From the NCBI GenBank assembly GCA_002363385.1, contig DEVL01000002.1:288223-352222 (forward strand): a stretch of DNA of 64,000 nt. The letters run 5' to 3'. The stretch comes from Stenotrophomonas maltophilia (GTDB taxonomy: Bacteria > Pseudomonadota > Gammaproteobacteria > Xanthomonadales > Xanthomonadaceae). The notes beneath the pieces are model-generated. The model was not told where the DNA came from and searched no databases. It saw only the letters and a list, made by a program, of their open reading frames with translations. Positions 8,275 through 17,809 of the stretch are shown here, piece by piece; position 1 is the first letter of the stretch; the number at the start of each line of letters is the position of its first letter. Made by a program: the position numbers and the translations under genes.

Positions 8275-11200
8275 GCCGCACGTTGGCGAAGTTCACCTCC
8301 AGGGCCATGTTTACGTTTGTCGGTGGCGTTCTGGTCATCAATCCCGCATTCGCACAGGATCCGGCATCGTCGGCACCCGTCGCCCAGCCGCAGGCCAGCC
8401 CGACACAGCTGGATACCGTCCAGGTCACCGGCATCCGCAACAGCCTCAGCCAGGCCATGGACATCAAGCGCGACGCGCCTGGCGTGGTGGATGCCATCAG
8501 TGCCGAGGACATCGGCAAGTTCCCGGACACCAACCTGGCCGAGTCGCTGCAGCGCATCACCGGTATCTCCATTGAACGCCGTGATGGTGAAGGTGCACAG
8601 GTCACTGCGCGTGGCTTTGGTCCACAGTTCAACATGGTCACGCTCAACGGGCGGCAGATGCCGGGCGCGGATGCGTTCGGCGCGTCCGGGCAGGTCGCCA
8701 TCGGCGGTGTGGACGGAGGTACCCGTGCCTTCAACTTCGCCCAGCTGGCCGCCGAATCCATCAATGGCATCGAGGTCTACAAGACCAGCCAGGCCAATGT
8801 CCCCAGCGGCGGTATCGGCGCCACCATCAACATCCTGACCGGACGCCCGTTCGATCATGACGGCACCGTCGCCAGTGCCGGCGCCAAGGTCGTCTCCGAC
8901 CAGAGCCAGCCGTTCGACAGCGACCTGACGCCCGAACTGTCCGGCATCTTCAGCTACAGCAACCCGGACAAGACCTTCGGCGTTGGCGTGAGTGCGAGCT
9001 ACCAGAAGCGCAAGGGTGGCTCGGTGCAGGCCACCAACAACTACTGGAACATCCAGCCGTGGACCGGCACGATGCCCGGCAACCCGACCGTGGTCAATGC
9101 ACCGGCGGTGGGCGCGCTGTACGGTCGTCCGAACGATCTTCGCTATGCGTTCTCTGAGTTCGAGCGCGAGCGCATCAATGGCCAGGCGGTGCTGCAGTTC
9201 GCACCGACCGATGCGGTGACCCTGACCCTGGACTACACCTATTCGACGAACGAGATCACCGAGAATCGTGGCGAACAGGGCATGTGGCTGCAGAACAGCA
9301 ATTACACCGATGTCACGTTCGACACCAGCGGTGCGGTCGCAACCCCGGTCTATATCCGTGAAATCGCCGGGACCAAGGATTTCGGGCTTGAACAGCAGCG
9401 CAGCATGCAGAAGTACAAGCTGGGATCGCTCGGCTTCAATGCACTGTGGAACGTCACCGACCGGTTCAAGCTGACCTTCGACGCGCACAATTCAAAGAAC
9501 GAAAGCCGACCGAATGATCCGCTCACCGGCGGCGGCTCCATCTTCAGCAGCATCGCCGGCACCAACAACTGCACCACCGGGCCGCATTGCGGTGGGTCGT
9601 GGGTGCAGGAGATGAACTTCAACAACGGCTTGCCCGTGGGCACCCAGGTCTGGTACCCGAGCACGGCCGATGCCATCGCCAAGACCAACGGCGTGGTCAA
9701 CCCCGGCTTCGTGCCGGGCGAGATTGGTTCGCAGGTGCTGCGCATCAATTCGCAGACCCAGGTCAGCGAAATCAAGCAGGGACGCGTCGACGGTGAATGG
9801 AGCTTCGACCGGGGGCGCTTCCAGTTTGGCGTCGACTCCAGCAAGCAGACCACCCACCGGATCCAGGCCGCGGAGAATTACAACACCCTGGGCGACTGGG
9901 GCGTGGCCAACGTTGACGGGGATGTGGCCAACGGGCTGATGGACCTGCTGCAGCCGGTCAACATCGTCGGGTTGTTCAACGACTTCAATGCCAACAGCTT
10001 CACCGCCTGGCGCGGCGATGCGGGCCGCCTGGCGCAATGGGCGGCGGACAACTATGGCGCCAGTCTCGGCGTGAGCCCGCAGCGCGCCGCCGACAACCTG
10101 GTGGAGGAGAAGACCAAGTCGGCTTATTTCCAGGTCGAGCTGGACGGCGAGCTGGGCGGCCTGCGCACCAATACCCGCCTGGGCGTGCGCTATGAAACCA
10201 CCGATGTGGTGTCGACGTCGGTCATCGCCATCCCGGAGGCCATCGAATGGCAGTCCAACAACGACTTCCGCGTGGTGTTGTCCGATGAGCAACAGCCGTT
10301 CACCGAGAAGAACAGCTACAGCTACATCCTGCCCAACCTCGATTTCAGCATCGACCTCATGGACGACCTGAAGGCACGCGTCTCCTTCGGCAAGAGCATC
10401 GCGCGCGCGCCGATCGGCAACCTCTACGCAGGCCCGACCGCACAGCAACCGTTTGGCTCGGTGCTGATCGATCCGTCTTCGCGGGCCAGCGGCACCGCAC
10501 AGAACCCGCAGCTGAAGCCGCTGGAGTCGGACAATCTCGACCTGGCGCTGGAGTGGTACTTCGCCGACGCGAGCTACGTGTCGTTGACGTACTGGAACAA
10601 GTCCGTCAACAACTTCATCGGCAACACCATCGTGCAGGAAAATCTGTATGGGCTGAGGGATCCCACCGCCGGTCCGGATGCGCAGGCTGCCTTGGCGTTC
10701 CTCAACAGCGGCGCCTGTATCACCCAGGTCGGTGCGGCCAATGCGGCGGCCTGCTCGGCCAACGATACGGCTCTGTTCACCGCGCTGGCGTTGCTGCGCA
10801 ACAATCCGGCCGGACTGGGCGCCTATAACGGTACCGACGCGCAGGTTCTGGCGACCGAGGCGGCCTATGACCTGTACGGGGAGGGCGATGATCCGCTCTA
10901 CCAGTTCAGCGTCAACCGTCCCATCAACCAGAACCAGGCAAAACTGCACGGTTGGGAGCTCGGTGGCCAGTACTTCTTCGGCGATACCGGCTTTGGCGTC
11001 CTCGCCAACTACACCTTGGTGGATGGCGATGTCGGCTACAACAACGGGGGCGATCCGCTCATCGACCAGTTCGCGCTGACCGGCCTCAGTGACACCGCAA
11101 ACGCCGTGCTAATGTACGAAAAATATGGTTGGTCGGTACGTTTGGCGTGGAACTGGCGTGACCAGTACCTGATCCTCGCCAACCAGGGAACCAGTCGCAA

Positions 11201-11396
11201 TCCGTACTACGTGGAAGCGTACGAACAGTGGGATCTCAGTGTGAACTACACCCTGGATGATCACTGGTCGTTCGGTCTTGAGGCGATCAACCTGACCGGT
11301 GAGGACGTCCGTTGGCGCTCGCGCACCTCGCAGATGATCGTGAAGCTGGCGGACCAGAGCCCGCGTTACATGCTCGGCGTTCGTTACAGGTTCTGA
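8271..11396 (+). CDS. TonB-dependent receptor for xylo-oligosaccharides
   Basis: The 1041-aa protein is an outer-membrane TonB-dependent receptor of the Xanthomonas-Caulobacter type. It has a signal peptide (cleavage near AFAQD), a TonB-box-like segment (LDTVQVTG), a plug domain with IGKFPDTNLAESLQRITG and TLNGRQMPG, and a 22-strand barrel ending in the terminal Phe. It imports oligosaccharides using TonB energy. ATG 8271 has GGAGGG 7 bases upstream and gives the proper signal peptide. It is the first gene of the induced operon behind xyl-box 1 and the leader ORF. Xylan-oligosaccharide specificity is inferred from the neighbouring genes. Confidence 0.93.
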   Translation: MSRTLAKFTSRAMFTFVGGVLVINPAFAQDPASSAPVAQPQASPTQLDTVQVTGIRNSLSQAMDIKRDAPGVVDAISAEDIGKFPDTNLAESLQRITGISIERRDGEGAQVTARGFGPQFNMVTLNGRQMPGADAFGASGQVAIGGVDGGTRAFNFAQLAAESINGIEVYKTSQANVPSGGIGATINILTGRPFDHDGTVASAGAKVVSDQSQPFDSDLTPELSGIFSYSNPDKTFGVGVSASYQKRKGGSVQATNNYWNIQPWTGTMPGNPTVVNAPAVGALYGRPNDLRYAFSEFERERINGQAVLQFAPTDAVTLTLDYTYSTNEITENRGEQGMWLQNSNYTDVTFDTSGAVATPVYIREIAGTKDFGLEQQRSMQKYKLGSLGFNALWNVTDRFKLTFDAHNSKNESRPNDPLTGGGSIFSSIAGTNNCTTGPHCGGSWVQEMNFNNGLPVGTQVWYPSTADAIAKTNGVVNPGFVPGEIGSQVLRINSQTQVSEIKQGRVDGEWSFDRGRFQFGVDSSKQTTHRIQAAENYNTLGDWGVANVDGDVANGLMDLLQPVNIVGLFNDFNANSFTAWRGDAGRLAQWAADNYGASLGVSPQRAADNLVEEKTKSAYFQVELDGELGGLRTNTRLGVRYETTDVVSTSVIAIPEAIEWQSNNDFRVVLSDEQQPFTEKNSYSYILPNLDFSIDLMDDLKARVSFGKSIARAPIGNLYAGPTAQQPFGSVLIDPSSRASGTAQNPQLKPLESDNLDLALEWYFADASYVSLTYWNKSVNNFIGNTIVQENLYGLRDPTAGPDAQAALAFLNSGACITQVGAANAAACSANDTALFTALALLRNNPAGLGAYNGTDAQVLATEAAYDLYGEGDDPLYQFSVNRPINQNQAKLHGWELGGQYFFGDTGFGVLANYTLVDGDVGYNNGGDPLIDQFALTGLSDTANAVLMYEKYGWSVRLAWNWRDQYLILANQGTSRNPYYVEAYEQWDLSVNYTLDDHWSFGLEAINLTGEDVRWRSRTSQMIVKLADQSPRYMLGVRYRF

Positions 11397-11402
11397 ACGG
11401 TG

Positions 11403-11428
11403 GGTGCCGCTGCAGAGGCAGCGGCACC
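11403..11428. terminator. Perfect 11-bp hairpin after the receptor gene
   Basis: GGTGCCGCTGC and its exact complement flank an AGAG loop, 6 bp after the receptor stop and 34 bp before the SapC-like gene. Only a weak T-run follows (TGTT). It probably acts as a partial terminator or 3'-end stabiliser that keeps receptor mRNA in excess over the downstream genes. Confidence 0.75.
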
Positions 11429-11461
11429 TGTTCACGGCTCCTGATGGGATTGGACAACACC

Positions 11462-12220
11462 ATGCCGCGTTACGAAATGCTCAACAACATCGCCCATCGC
11501 GACCTGCGTGTGACCACCAGCTTCGGGGCCGAGTTCGGCGATGCGGTGGGCATGGTGCCTGCCTACCCGAGTGAGTTCGCCGAGCTGCAGCGCGAGTATC
11601 CGCTCTTCCTCCGCAAGGACACCACGACAGGTGACTGGCAATCGGTGGCGCTGCTTGGGTTCGAGCAGCACGAAAATCTGTTCCTGCAGGACGGTCGCTG
11701 GAATGCGTCCTATCTGCCCGGAGCTGCGGCCAAGGGGCCGTTTCTCATCGGTTTCCAGGAGAGCCGGATCGACGGCGCGCTTACCCAGGAAGCCGTGTTG
11801 CACGTAGACCTGGACCATCCGCGCGTCAACGCGATGCAGGGCGAGCCGGTGTTCCTGCCGCAGGGCGGCAACACCCCCTATCTGGACCACATCGCAGGCG
11901 TGCTGCGCGGGATTCACGATGGCCATGCGTTTGGCGCGCAGATGTTTGCCGCGTTTGAGGCACATGGCCTCATTCAACCGGTCTCGCTCGACGTACAGAT
12001 CGATCCGGAGCACCGGGTCGGCGTAAAAGGCCTGCATGCGATCGACCGTGATCGCCTGGCCTTGCTGGATGGTCCCGCGCTGGCCGAACTCAATCGCGCA
12101 GGCTACCTGGAAGGGGCTTACCTGATGCTCGCATCGCTGCACAACATGCGACGCCTGATCGCCGAAAAGCAACGTCGCCTGCGCATGTCCGAGAGTACTG
12201 TCGCCGCGGGCAGGAACTGA
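11462..12220 (+). CDS. SapC-like family protein
   Basis: The 252-aa protein resembles the SapC family (the S-layer-associated protein group), which in xanthomonads and caulobacters is regularly found next to TonB receptors, cupin-like proteins and flavin halogenases. Its biochemical role is not established. The sequence is soluble, has no signal peptide and contains the family's 'MVPAYPSEF' and 'LLGFEQHENLF' stretches. ATG 11462 is chosen (ATG 11444 is in frame upstream). It is followed after 3 bp by the cupin-like gene. A regulatory or accessory role in oligosaccharide uptake is inferred from context. Confidence 0.8.
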   Translation: MPRYEMLNNIAHRDLRVTTSFGAEFGDAVGMVPAYPSEFAELQREYPLFLRKDTTTGDWQSVALLGFEQHENLFLQDGRWNASYLPGAAAKGPFLIGFQESRIDGALTQEAVLHVDLDHPRVNAMQGEPVFLPQGGNTPYLDHIAGVLRGIHDGHAFGAQMFAAFEAHGLIQPVSLDVQIDPEHRVGVKGLHAIDRDRLALLDGPALAELNRAGYLEGAYLMLASLHNMRRLIAEKQRRLRMSESTVAAGRN

Positions 12221-12223
12221 CCG

Positions 12224-13243
12224 GTGCTCGACGCCGTTGCCATGCAGATACTGGAAGACCTGGATCCAGGCGCGCTTCCGCTGGCGGCGCTGGTGGCCGG
12301 CGGGGAACCGATGGTGCTGCGCGGGGCCGTACGTGACTGGGCGCTGGTCCAGGCCGGGCTGCACTCCACGCAGCAGGCCATGGACTATCTGCGGGGCTTC
12401 GAGGCAGGCGTCCCTGTGCCGTACTCCTTCGGTGGGCCGGAGATCGACGGACGTCCGTTCTACACCGCGGATTTCACGCAATTGAATGTCGAGGTCCGGC
12501 GCGGGCTGCTGACGCAGGTGCTCGACGAGATTGCCGGGACCCTTGATGCGCCACGGCCGCCTACCTACTACGTCGCGTCGCTGCTGATCGATCGGGCACT
12601 GCCCGGGTTCGCGCAGCACAACGATGCCGGCCTGGCCGGGCAGGGCATCGACGCCTCGGCGAGCATCTGGATCGGCAACCGCGTGACCGCATCCTGCCAT
12701 TTCGACACGCCCGACAACCTGGCGTGCTGCGCCGTCGGCCGGCGCCGGTTCACCCTGTTTCCGCCGGAGCAGATCGACAATCTGTACCCGGGCCCGCTGG
12801 ACCCCACGCCGGGGGGACAGGTGGTCAGCGTGGTGGATTTCGATCGTCCGGATTTCACGCGCCATCCCCGGTTCCGTGATGCATTGGCGAGCGCACGGAC
12901 CGCCGTGCTTGAGCCCGGCGATGCGATCTTCATTCCGAGCATGTGGTGGCATCACGTACGCAGCCTCGAGCCATTCAACGTGCTGGTGAACTACTGGTGG
13001 CGCAGCTCGCCGGGTTTCCTTCCCTCACCGCTGCCGGCGCTCCAGCATGCGATGTGGGCGCTGCGCGATCTGCCGGCACGCGAGAAACAGGCCTGGGCAG
13101 CGATCTTCGATTACTACGTGTTCGGCCCCGCCGAGCGCGCAGGGCAGCACCTGCCCGACGCCGCCCGGGGTGAACTGGCACCGTTCGACGAGACGCAGGC
13201 GCGCCGCACGCGCGCCCAGTTGCTGGCTCGACTCAACCGCTGA
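12224..13243 (+). CDS. Cupin-like (JmjC-related) domain protein
   Basis: The 339-aa protein looks like a Cupin_8 / JmjC-type non-haem iron dioxygenase. The likely metal-binding His and Asp are in SCHFDTPDNLACC and the distal His in MWWHHVRSL, with the family's FIPSMWWH region intact. Such proteins are 2-oxoglutarate-dependent hydroxylases, but the substrate of this TonB-associated group is unknown. It is sandwiched between the SapC-like and halogenase genes with 3 and 13 bp gaps, so it is certainly in the same operon. GTG 12224 has an AGGA site 8 bases upstream; ATG 12242 is an alternative. Confidence 0.8.
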   Translation: MLDAVAMQILEDLDPGALPLAALVAGGEPMVLRGAVRDWALVQAGLHSTQQAMDYLRGFEAGVPVPYSFGGPEIDGRPFYTADFTQLNVEVRRGLLTQVLDEIAGTLDAPRPPTYYVASLLIDRALPGFAQHNDAGLAGQGIDASASIWIGNRVTASCHFDTPDNLACCAVGRRRFTLFPPEQIDNLYPGPLDPTPGGQVVSVVDFDRPDFTRHPRFRDALASARTAVLEPGDAIFIPSMWWHHVRSLEPFNVLVNYWWRSSPGFLPSPLPALQHAMWALRDLPAREKQAWAAIFDYYVFGPAERAGQHLPDAARGELAPFDETQARRTRAQLLARLNR

Positions 13244-13256
13244 TGGGAGCATCGCA

Positions 13257-14786
13257 TTGAACGTGGCGAACGCATCGCAAGGACGGATCCGCAAGGTCGT
13301 CATCGCCGGAGGCGGCACCGCAGGCTGGCTGGCCGGCTGTGCGTTGTCCCATCAGTTCCGCGACCAGCTGGACATCACCCTGGTGGAGTCCGAGCAGATC
13401 GGGACCGTGGGTGTCGGCGAATCCACCGTGCCGCCCATCCGGGCGTTCCATCGCTTCCTGCAGATTGATGAGCAGGAATTCCTGCAGGCCGTGGCCGGCA
13501 CGTTCAAGCTGTCGATCTCGTTCGAGAACTGGCGTCGCCCCGGGGATCGCTTCATCCATCCGTTCGGTACGATCGGGCAGGGGACCTGGGCCACGCCCTT
13601 CCACCATTTCTGGCTGGACAGCCTGCGCCGCGGCATGCCCTCGGACCTCGGCGACTTCTGCCTGGAGAGCGTCGCCTCGCGTGCAGACCGCTTCTCGCTG
13701 CAGACCCAGCCACAGGTCAATTACGCGTATCACTTCGACGCCGGGCTCTATGCGAAATTCCTGCGGCGCAAGGCAGAAACCCACGGACTGCGACGGGTGG
13801 AAGGCAAGATCCGCGAGGTCCGGCAACATGCCCATGACGGCGCCGTGGCGGCACTGGTGCTGGAAGACGGACAGGTCATCGAGGGCGATCTGTTCATCGA
13901 CTGCACCGGGTTCCGCGGTCTGTTGACCGAGCAGACCCTGCATACCGGCTACGAAGACTGGAACGAATGGCTGCCCAGTGATCGCGCCGTTGCGGTGCAG
14001 ACCGAGGCGGTCGGGCCGCCGGTTCCGTACACCCGCGCGATCGCACACGAGGCTGGCTGGCGCTGGCATATCGCGCTGCAGCACCGGGTCGGCTGCGGGC
14101 TGGTCTTCTCCAGCCGCCACATGTCCGATGACGAAGCACAGGCCAAGCTGCTGCGCGATGTTGACGGCCCGCCCCTGCGGGACCCCTGGCTGGTGCCGTT
14201 CCGCAGTGGACGCCGCTTGAAAGCCTGGAACAAGAACGTGGTGGCACTCGGGCTTGCCAGTGGTTTCATCGAGCCGTTGGAATCGACCAGCATCCACTTG
14301 ACCATCAGCGCGGTGGTACGCCTGATCCAGCTGTTCCCGTCCGACGGCATCAGCCCGGCGCTGGTGGACCTGTACAACGAGGTCAGCCGCCAGGAGATGG
14401 AACATGTGCGCGATTTCATCATCCTTCACTACCACGCCAACCAACGCGACGAGCCGATGTGGAAGGCGTGTCGCGAGATGGCGCTGCCCGAGTCGCTCGC
14501 CGTCCGGCTGCGCGCCTGGCGCGAGCGCGCGCATGCCTGGCAGGACCCCGGGGAGCTGTTCCGCGTGGACTCCTGGACCAGCGTGTTGATGGGGCAGGGG
14601 ATCCAGCCGGGACCACCGCATCCGCTGGCCGCAGCCATCAATGACGCGGACCTGCGCACGCTGTTGACGCGGCTCCGACAGCCGATCGAGCAGGCGGTCG
14701 CGACGATGCCGTCGCAGGCCGCGTTCATCGAACAGTACTGCAAGGCGGCGCAGCAGGTGTGGTCACGGGGCGCGGTGGTGGCGTAA
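13257..14786 (+). CDS. Flavin-dependent tryptophan halogenase-like protein
   Basis: The 509-aa protein has the FAD-binding motif GGGTAGW near the N-terminus, VGVGESTVP, a Lys in FKLSISF (K84) matching the catalytic Lys of tryptophan halogenases, and PLESTS (E342) matching the catalytic Glu. The halogenase WxWxIP motif is present as WRWHIA (residues 268-273), with Ala replacing Pro. Members of this TonB-linked group may not halogenate free tryptophan; a sugar-locus role has never been clear. The start is TTG 13257 (GGGAG 7 bases before) or GTG 13263; no ATG fits. It ends the receptor module; the xylB promoter follows. Confidence 0.85.
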   Translation: MNVANASQGRIRKVVIAGGGTAGWLAGCALSHQFRDQLDITLVESEQIGTVGVGESTVPPIRAFHRFLQIDEQEFLQAVAGTFKLSISFENWRRPGDRFIHPFGTIGQGTWATPFHHFWLDSLRRGMPSDLGDFCLESVASRADRFSLQTQPQVNYAYHFDAGLYAKFLRRKAETHGLRRVEGKIREVRQHAHDGAVAALVLEDGQVIEGDLFIDCTGFRGLLTEQTLHTGYEDWNEWLPSDRAVAVQTEAVGPPVPYTRAIAHEAGWRWHIALQHRVGCGLVFSSRHMSDDEAQAKLLRDVDGPPLRDPWLVPFRSGRRLKAWNKNVVALGLASGFIEPLESTSIHLTISAVVRLIQLFPSDGISPALVDLYNEVSRQEMEHVRDFIILHYHANQRDEPMWKACREMALPESLAVRLRAWRERAHAWQDPGELFRVDSWTSVLMGQGIQPGPPHPLAAAINDADLRTLLTRLRQPIEQAVATMPSQAAFIEQYCKAAQQVWSRGAVVA

Positions 14787-14812
14787 CGGAACACCACGCT
14801 GTCGCATAGAAA

Positions 14813-14826
14813 TGGTAGCGCTACCT
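14813..14826. promoter_or_regulatory. xyl-box 2 upstream of xylB
   Basis: TGGTAGCGCTACCT matches xyl-box 1 at 13 of 14 positions and lies 24 bp before the xylB start codon, after the halogenase gene. It indicates that xylBA has its own LacI-controlled promoter and is not only read from the receptor promoter. Confidence 0.8.
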
Positions 14827-14849
14827 TTTTAACGAACGGAGTGCAGGAC

Positions 14850-16343
14850 ATGGATCTGGTGGCCGGAATCGATGCAGGTACGCAGAGCCTCAAGGTCGTG
14901 GTGTACGACCCTGCCGGGCGCGGCCTGGTGGCCAGCACCAGCGCACCGCTGAGCCTGGCCTCCGCCGCCGATGGCAGCCGCGAACAGCAGCCGGCGGACT
15001 GGGTCGCGGCACTGCACGCGTGCTTCCATGCCATTGATCCATCGGTGCGATCGCGGATCACTGCGTTGGCCGTCTCGGGCCAGCAACACGGCTTCGTCCC
15101 GCTGGATGCGGCAGGGGAGGTCCTCGCGCCGGCCAAACTGTGGTGCGATACCAGCACCTCGGCCGAGTGCACGCAGATCATGGACGCGGCAGGCGGCGTG
15201 GCGCGCACGATCGCACTGGCCGGCAACCCGGTCCTGACCGGCTATACCGCCTCCAAGCTGCCCTGGACGAAAACGCACCGCCCCGACGCGTACGCGCGGC
15301 TTGCCACCATCCTGCTGCCGCACGACTACCTCAACTTCGTACTGACCGGCCAGCGCTTCTGCGAGTACGGGGATGCCTCGGGCACGGGCTGGCTGGATGT
15401 ACGCACCCGTACCTGGTCGACCGAGCTGCTGCGCGCGACCGATCCGGCGCGCGACCTGGCCGCCTGCCTGCCGCGCATCGCCGCGCCCGACGAGGTGTTC
15501 GACATCGACCCTGCCGCCGCGACCGAGCTGGGGCTGCCCAGCGCCGTCAAGGTCGCGGTCGGGGGCGGCGACAACATGATGGCGGCCATCGGCACCGGCT
15601 GCGTTTCGCCCGGTCGCCTGGCGATGAGCCTGGGCACCTCGGGCACCCTGTTTGCCTGCGCCGATACGCCGGTGGTCGACCCGGACGGCGCCTGGGCCGC
15701 ATTCTGCTCCTCGACCGGCGGCTGGCTGCCGCTGATCTGCACGATGAACTGCACCGTGGTGACCGAACAGGTCGCCGCTGCCTTCGGCTTCAGTACCCGC
15801 GACGGCGATGCCCACCTGCGGGCCACCTCGCCCGGGGCCGACGGACTGGTGATGCTGCCGTTCCTCAATGGTGAGCGCACGCCTGACCTGCCGCTGGGGA
15901 AGGGTGTGCTGGCCGGTCTGGACACGACCAACATGACGCCGGCGCATATCTACCGTGCCGCCATGGAAGGGGCGACCTACAGCCTGAAGTACGGCTTTGA
16001 CGCGTTCGTTCGCGCCGGCATGACGTTCGAGCGCATCGTGCTTACCGGCGGTGGCAGCAACAGCGCGCAGTGGCGGCAACTGGTCGCCGATGTGTTCGGC
16101 CTGCCGGTGGACGTCCCCACGCAGGCCGAGGGCGCGGCGTTCGGTGCCGCGTTGCAGGCGTTGTGGGCCGTAGGCCGTGCACGCGGCGATACCGCCTCGA
16201 TCACCGACATCGCTGACCGGCATGTCGCGCTCGCCTCCCAGCTTTCCGCGCGCCCGGATCCGGCACGCACCCAGGCCTACGCCACGGCGTATGCCCGTTT
16301 TCTGCGCCATCTCGACGCCCTCACGCCGCTGTATCGCGGCTGA
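14850..16343 (+). CDS. xylB: Xylulokinase
   Basis: The 497-aa protein is a FGGY-family sugar kinase that phosphorylates D-xylulose to xylulose-5-phosphate with ATP in the cytoplasm. Visible features are the N-terminal phosphate-binding DAGTQSLK, the catalytic Asp in GGGDN, a FLNGERTP segment and the C-terminal GGGSNSAQWRQ ATP-binding loop. ATG 14850 is used because a GGAG site lies 8 bases upstream; the frame also reads from GTG 14841. It is immediately downstream of xyl-box 2, and xylA follows 42 bp later. The full length and intact motifs fit an active enzyme. Confidence 0.95.
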   Translation: MDLVAGIDAGTQSLKVVVYDPAGRGLVASTSAPLSLASAADGSREQQPADWVAALHACFHAIDPSVRSRITALAVSGQQHGFVPLDAAGEVLAPAKLWCDTSTSAECTQIMDAAGGVARTIALAGNPVLTGYTASKLPWTKTHRPDAYARLATILLPHDYLNFVLTGQRFCEYGDASGTGWLDVRTRTWSTELLRATDPARDLAACLPRIAAPDEVFDIDPAAATELGLPSAVKVAVGGGDNMMAAIGTGCVSPGRLAMSLGTSGTLFACADTPVVDPDGAWAAFCSSTGGWLPLICTMNCTVVTEQVAAAFGFSTRDGDAHLRATSPGADGLVMLPFLNGERTPDLPLGKGVLAGLDTTNMTPAHIYRAAMEGATYSLKYGFDAFVRAGMTFERIVLTGGGSNSAQWRQLVADVFGLPVDVPTQAEGAAFGAALQALWAVGRARGDTASITDIADRHVALASQLSARPDPARTQAYATAYARFLRHLDALTPLYRG

Positions 16344-16385
16344 TTCTTCTACGCGACCCCTCGCACAACGACAGGACACCGCACC

Positions 16386-17720
16386 ATGAGCATGCAGCCC
16401 TTCATCGGCGCCAAGGAATACTTCCCCGGCATCGGCCGGATCCCCTTCGAAGGCCGGGGTTCGGATAACCCGCTCGCCTTCAAGGTCTACGACGCGGGCA
16501 AGATCATCGGTGGCAAGACCATGGAGGAGCATCTGCGCTTCGCGGTCTGCTACTGGCACACCTTCTGCAACGCCGGACATGATCCGTTTGGCCCGGGCAC
16601 GCGGCACTTCCCCTGGGAGGTCGGCTCACCGCTGGCATCGGCCGAGGCGAAGGTGGATGCCGCGTTTGAGTTCTTCACCAAATTGGGCGTGCCGTACTGG
16701 TGCTTCCACGATATCGACCTGGCCCCGGACGCCGAGGATGTGGGCCAGTACGAGAAGAACCTGAAACACATGGTGGGCCTGGCCAAGGCGCGCCAGGAAG
16801 CGACCGGCATGAAGCTGCTGTGGGGCACGGCCAATCTGTTCTCGCATCCGCGTTACATGAACGGTGCATCGACCAATCCCGATTTTGCGGTCGTCGCGCG
16901 TGCTGCGGTACAGGTGAAAGCGGCGCTGGAGGCGACCGTTGAACTGGGCGGCGAGCATTACGTGTTCTGGGGCGGCCGGGAAGGCTATGCCTCACTGGTG
17001 AACACTCAGATGAAGCGCGAAGTCGACCATTTCGCGCGGTTCCTGACGATGGCGCGCGATTACGGCCGCAGCATCGGCCTGAAGGGCAATTTCCTGATCG
17101 AACCCAAGCCGATGGAGCCGATGAAGCACCAGTACGATTTCGACAGCGCGACGGTGACCGGCTTCCTGAAGGAGCATGGTCTGGACAAGGACTTCAAACT
17201 CAACATCGAGGCCAACCACGCAACGCTTTCCGGCCACACCTTCGAACACGATCTGCAGGTGGCCTCGGACCATGGCCTGCTGGGCAGCATCGACGCCAAC
17301 CGGGGCAACGCGCAGAACGGCTGGGATACCGACCAGTTCCCGACCGACCTGTACGACGCGGTGGGCGCGATGCTGGTGGTCTTGCGCCAAGGGGGCCTGG
17401 AAGGCGGCTTGAACTTCGATGCCAAGGTGCGGCGGGAGTCGACCGATCTGGACGACCTGTTCATTGCCCATATCGGCGGCATGGATGCCTTCGCCCGGGG
17501 GCTGGAAGTTGCCCATGCGCTGCTTAACGACTCGCCCTGGGAACAGTGGCGCGACGAGCGTTATGCCAGCTTCGACAGCGGTGCCGGCAAGGAGTTTGCC
17601 CGCGGCGCGCTCAGCCTCACTGATCTGGCCGCACTGGGTGCCAAGGGTGGCGAGCCCCGCCAGATCAGCGGCAGGCAGGAGCGCTACGAGAACCTGATCA
17701 ACCAGTACCTGCTGCGCTGA
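16386..17720 (+). CDS. xylA: Xylose isomerase
   Basis: The 444-aa protein converts D-xylose to D-xylulose. It is a class II (long) xylose isomerase, with the signature VFWGGREGY, the catalytic-His region CFHDIDLAP, the metal-ligand region NFLIEPKPMEP, IEANHATLSGHTFEHD and DANRGN. All catalytic elements look intact. It sits behind xylB in the xyl-box 2 transcription unit, the reverse of the xylA-xylB order common in enteric bacteria. The convergent second LacI gene ends 89 bp downstream. Confidence 0.97.
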   Translation: MSMQPFIGAKEYFPGIGRIPFEGRGSDNPLAFKVYDAGKIIGGKTMEEHLRFAVCYWHTFCNAGHDPFGPGTRHFPWEVGSPLASAEAKVDAAFEFFTKLGVPYWCFHDIDLAPDAEDVGQYEKNLKHMVGLAKARQEATGMKLLWGTANLFSHPRYMNGASTNPDFAVVARAAVQVKAALEATVELGGEHYVFWGGREGYASLVNTQMKREVDHFARFLTMARDYGRSIGLKGNFLIEPKPMEPMKHQYDFDSATVTGFLKEHGLDKDFKLNIEANHATLSGHTFEHDLQVASDHGLLGSIDANRGNAQNGWDTDQFPTDLYDAVGAMLVVLRQGGLEGGLNFDAKVRRESTDLDDLFIAHIGGMDAFARGLEVAHALLNDSPWEQWRDERYASFDSGAGKEFARGALSLTDLAALGAKGGEPRQISGRQERYENLINQYLLR

Positions 17721-17809
17721 GCGCGGCGCCAAGGAGGAGCGCCATGACCCACCACCCCGTCACGTTCCGAGCGCGGTGTCTGATGGAGGCAAGCGTGGGC
17801 CTGGCGCGT

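Noticed and set aside
14829..16607. Minus-strand ORF of 592 aa opposite xylB and the xylA start
   Set aside because: It has shadow-like composition and sits against two intact enzymes with all motifs.
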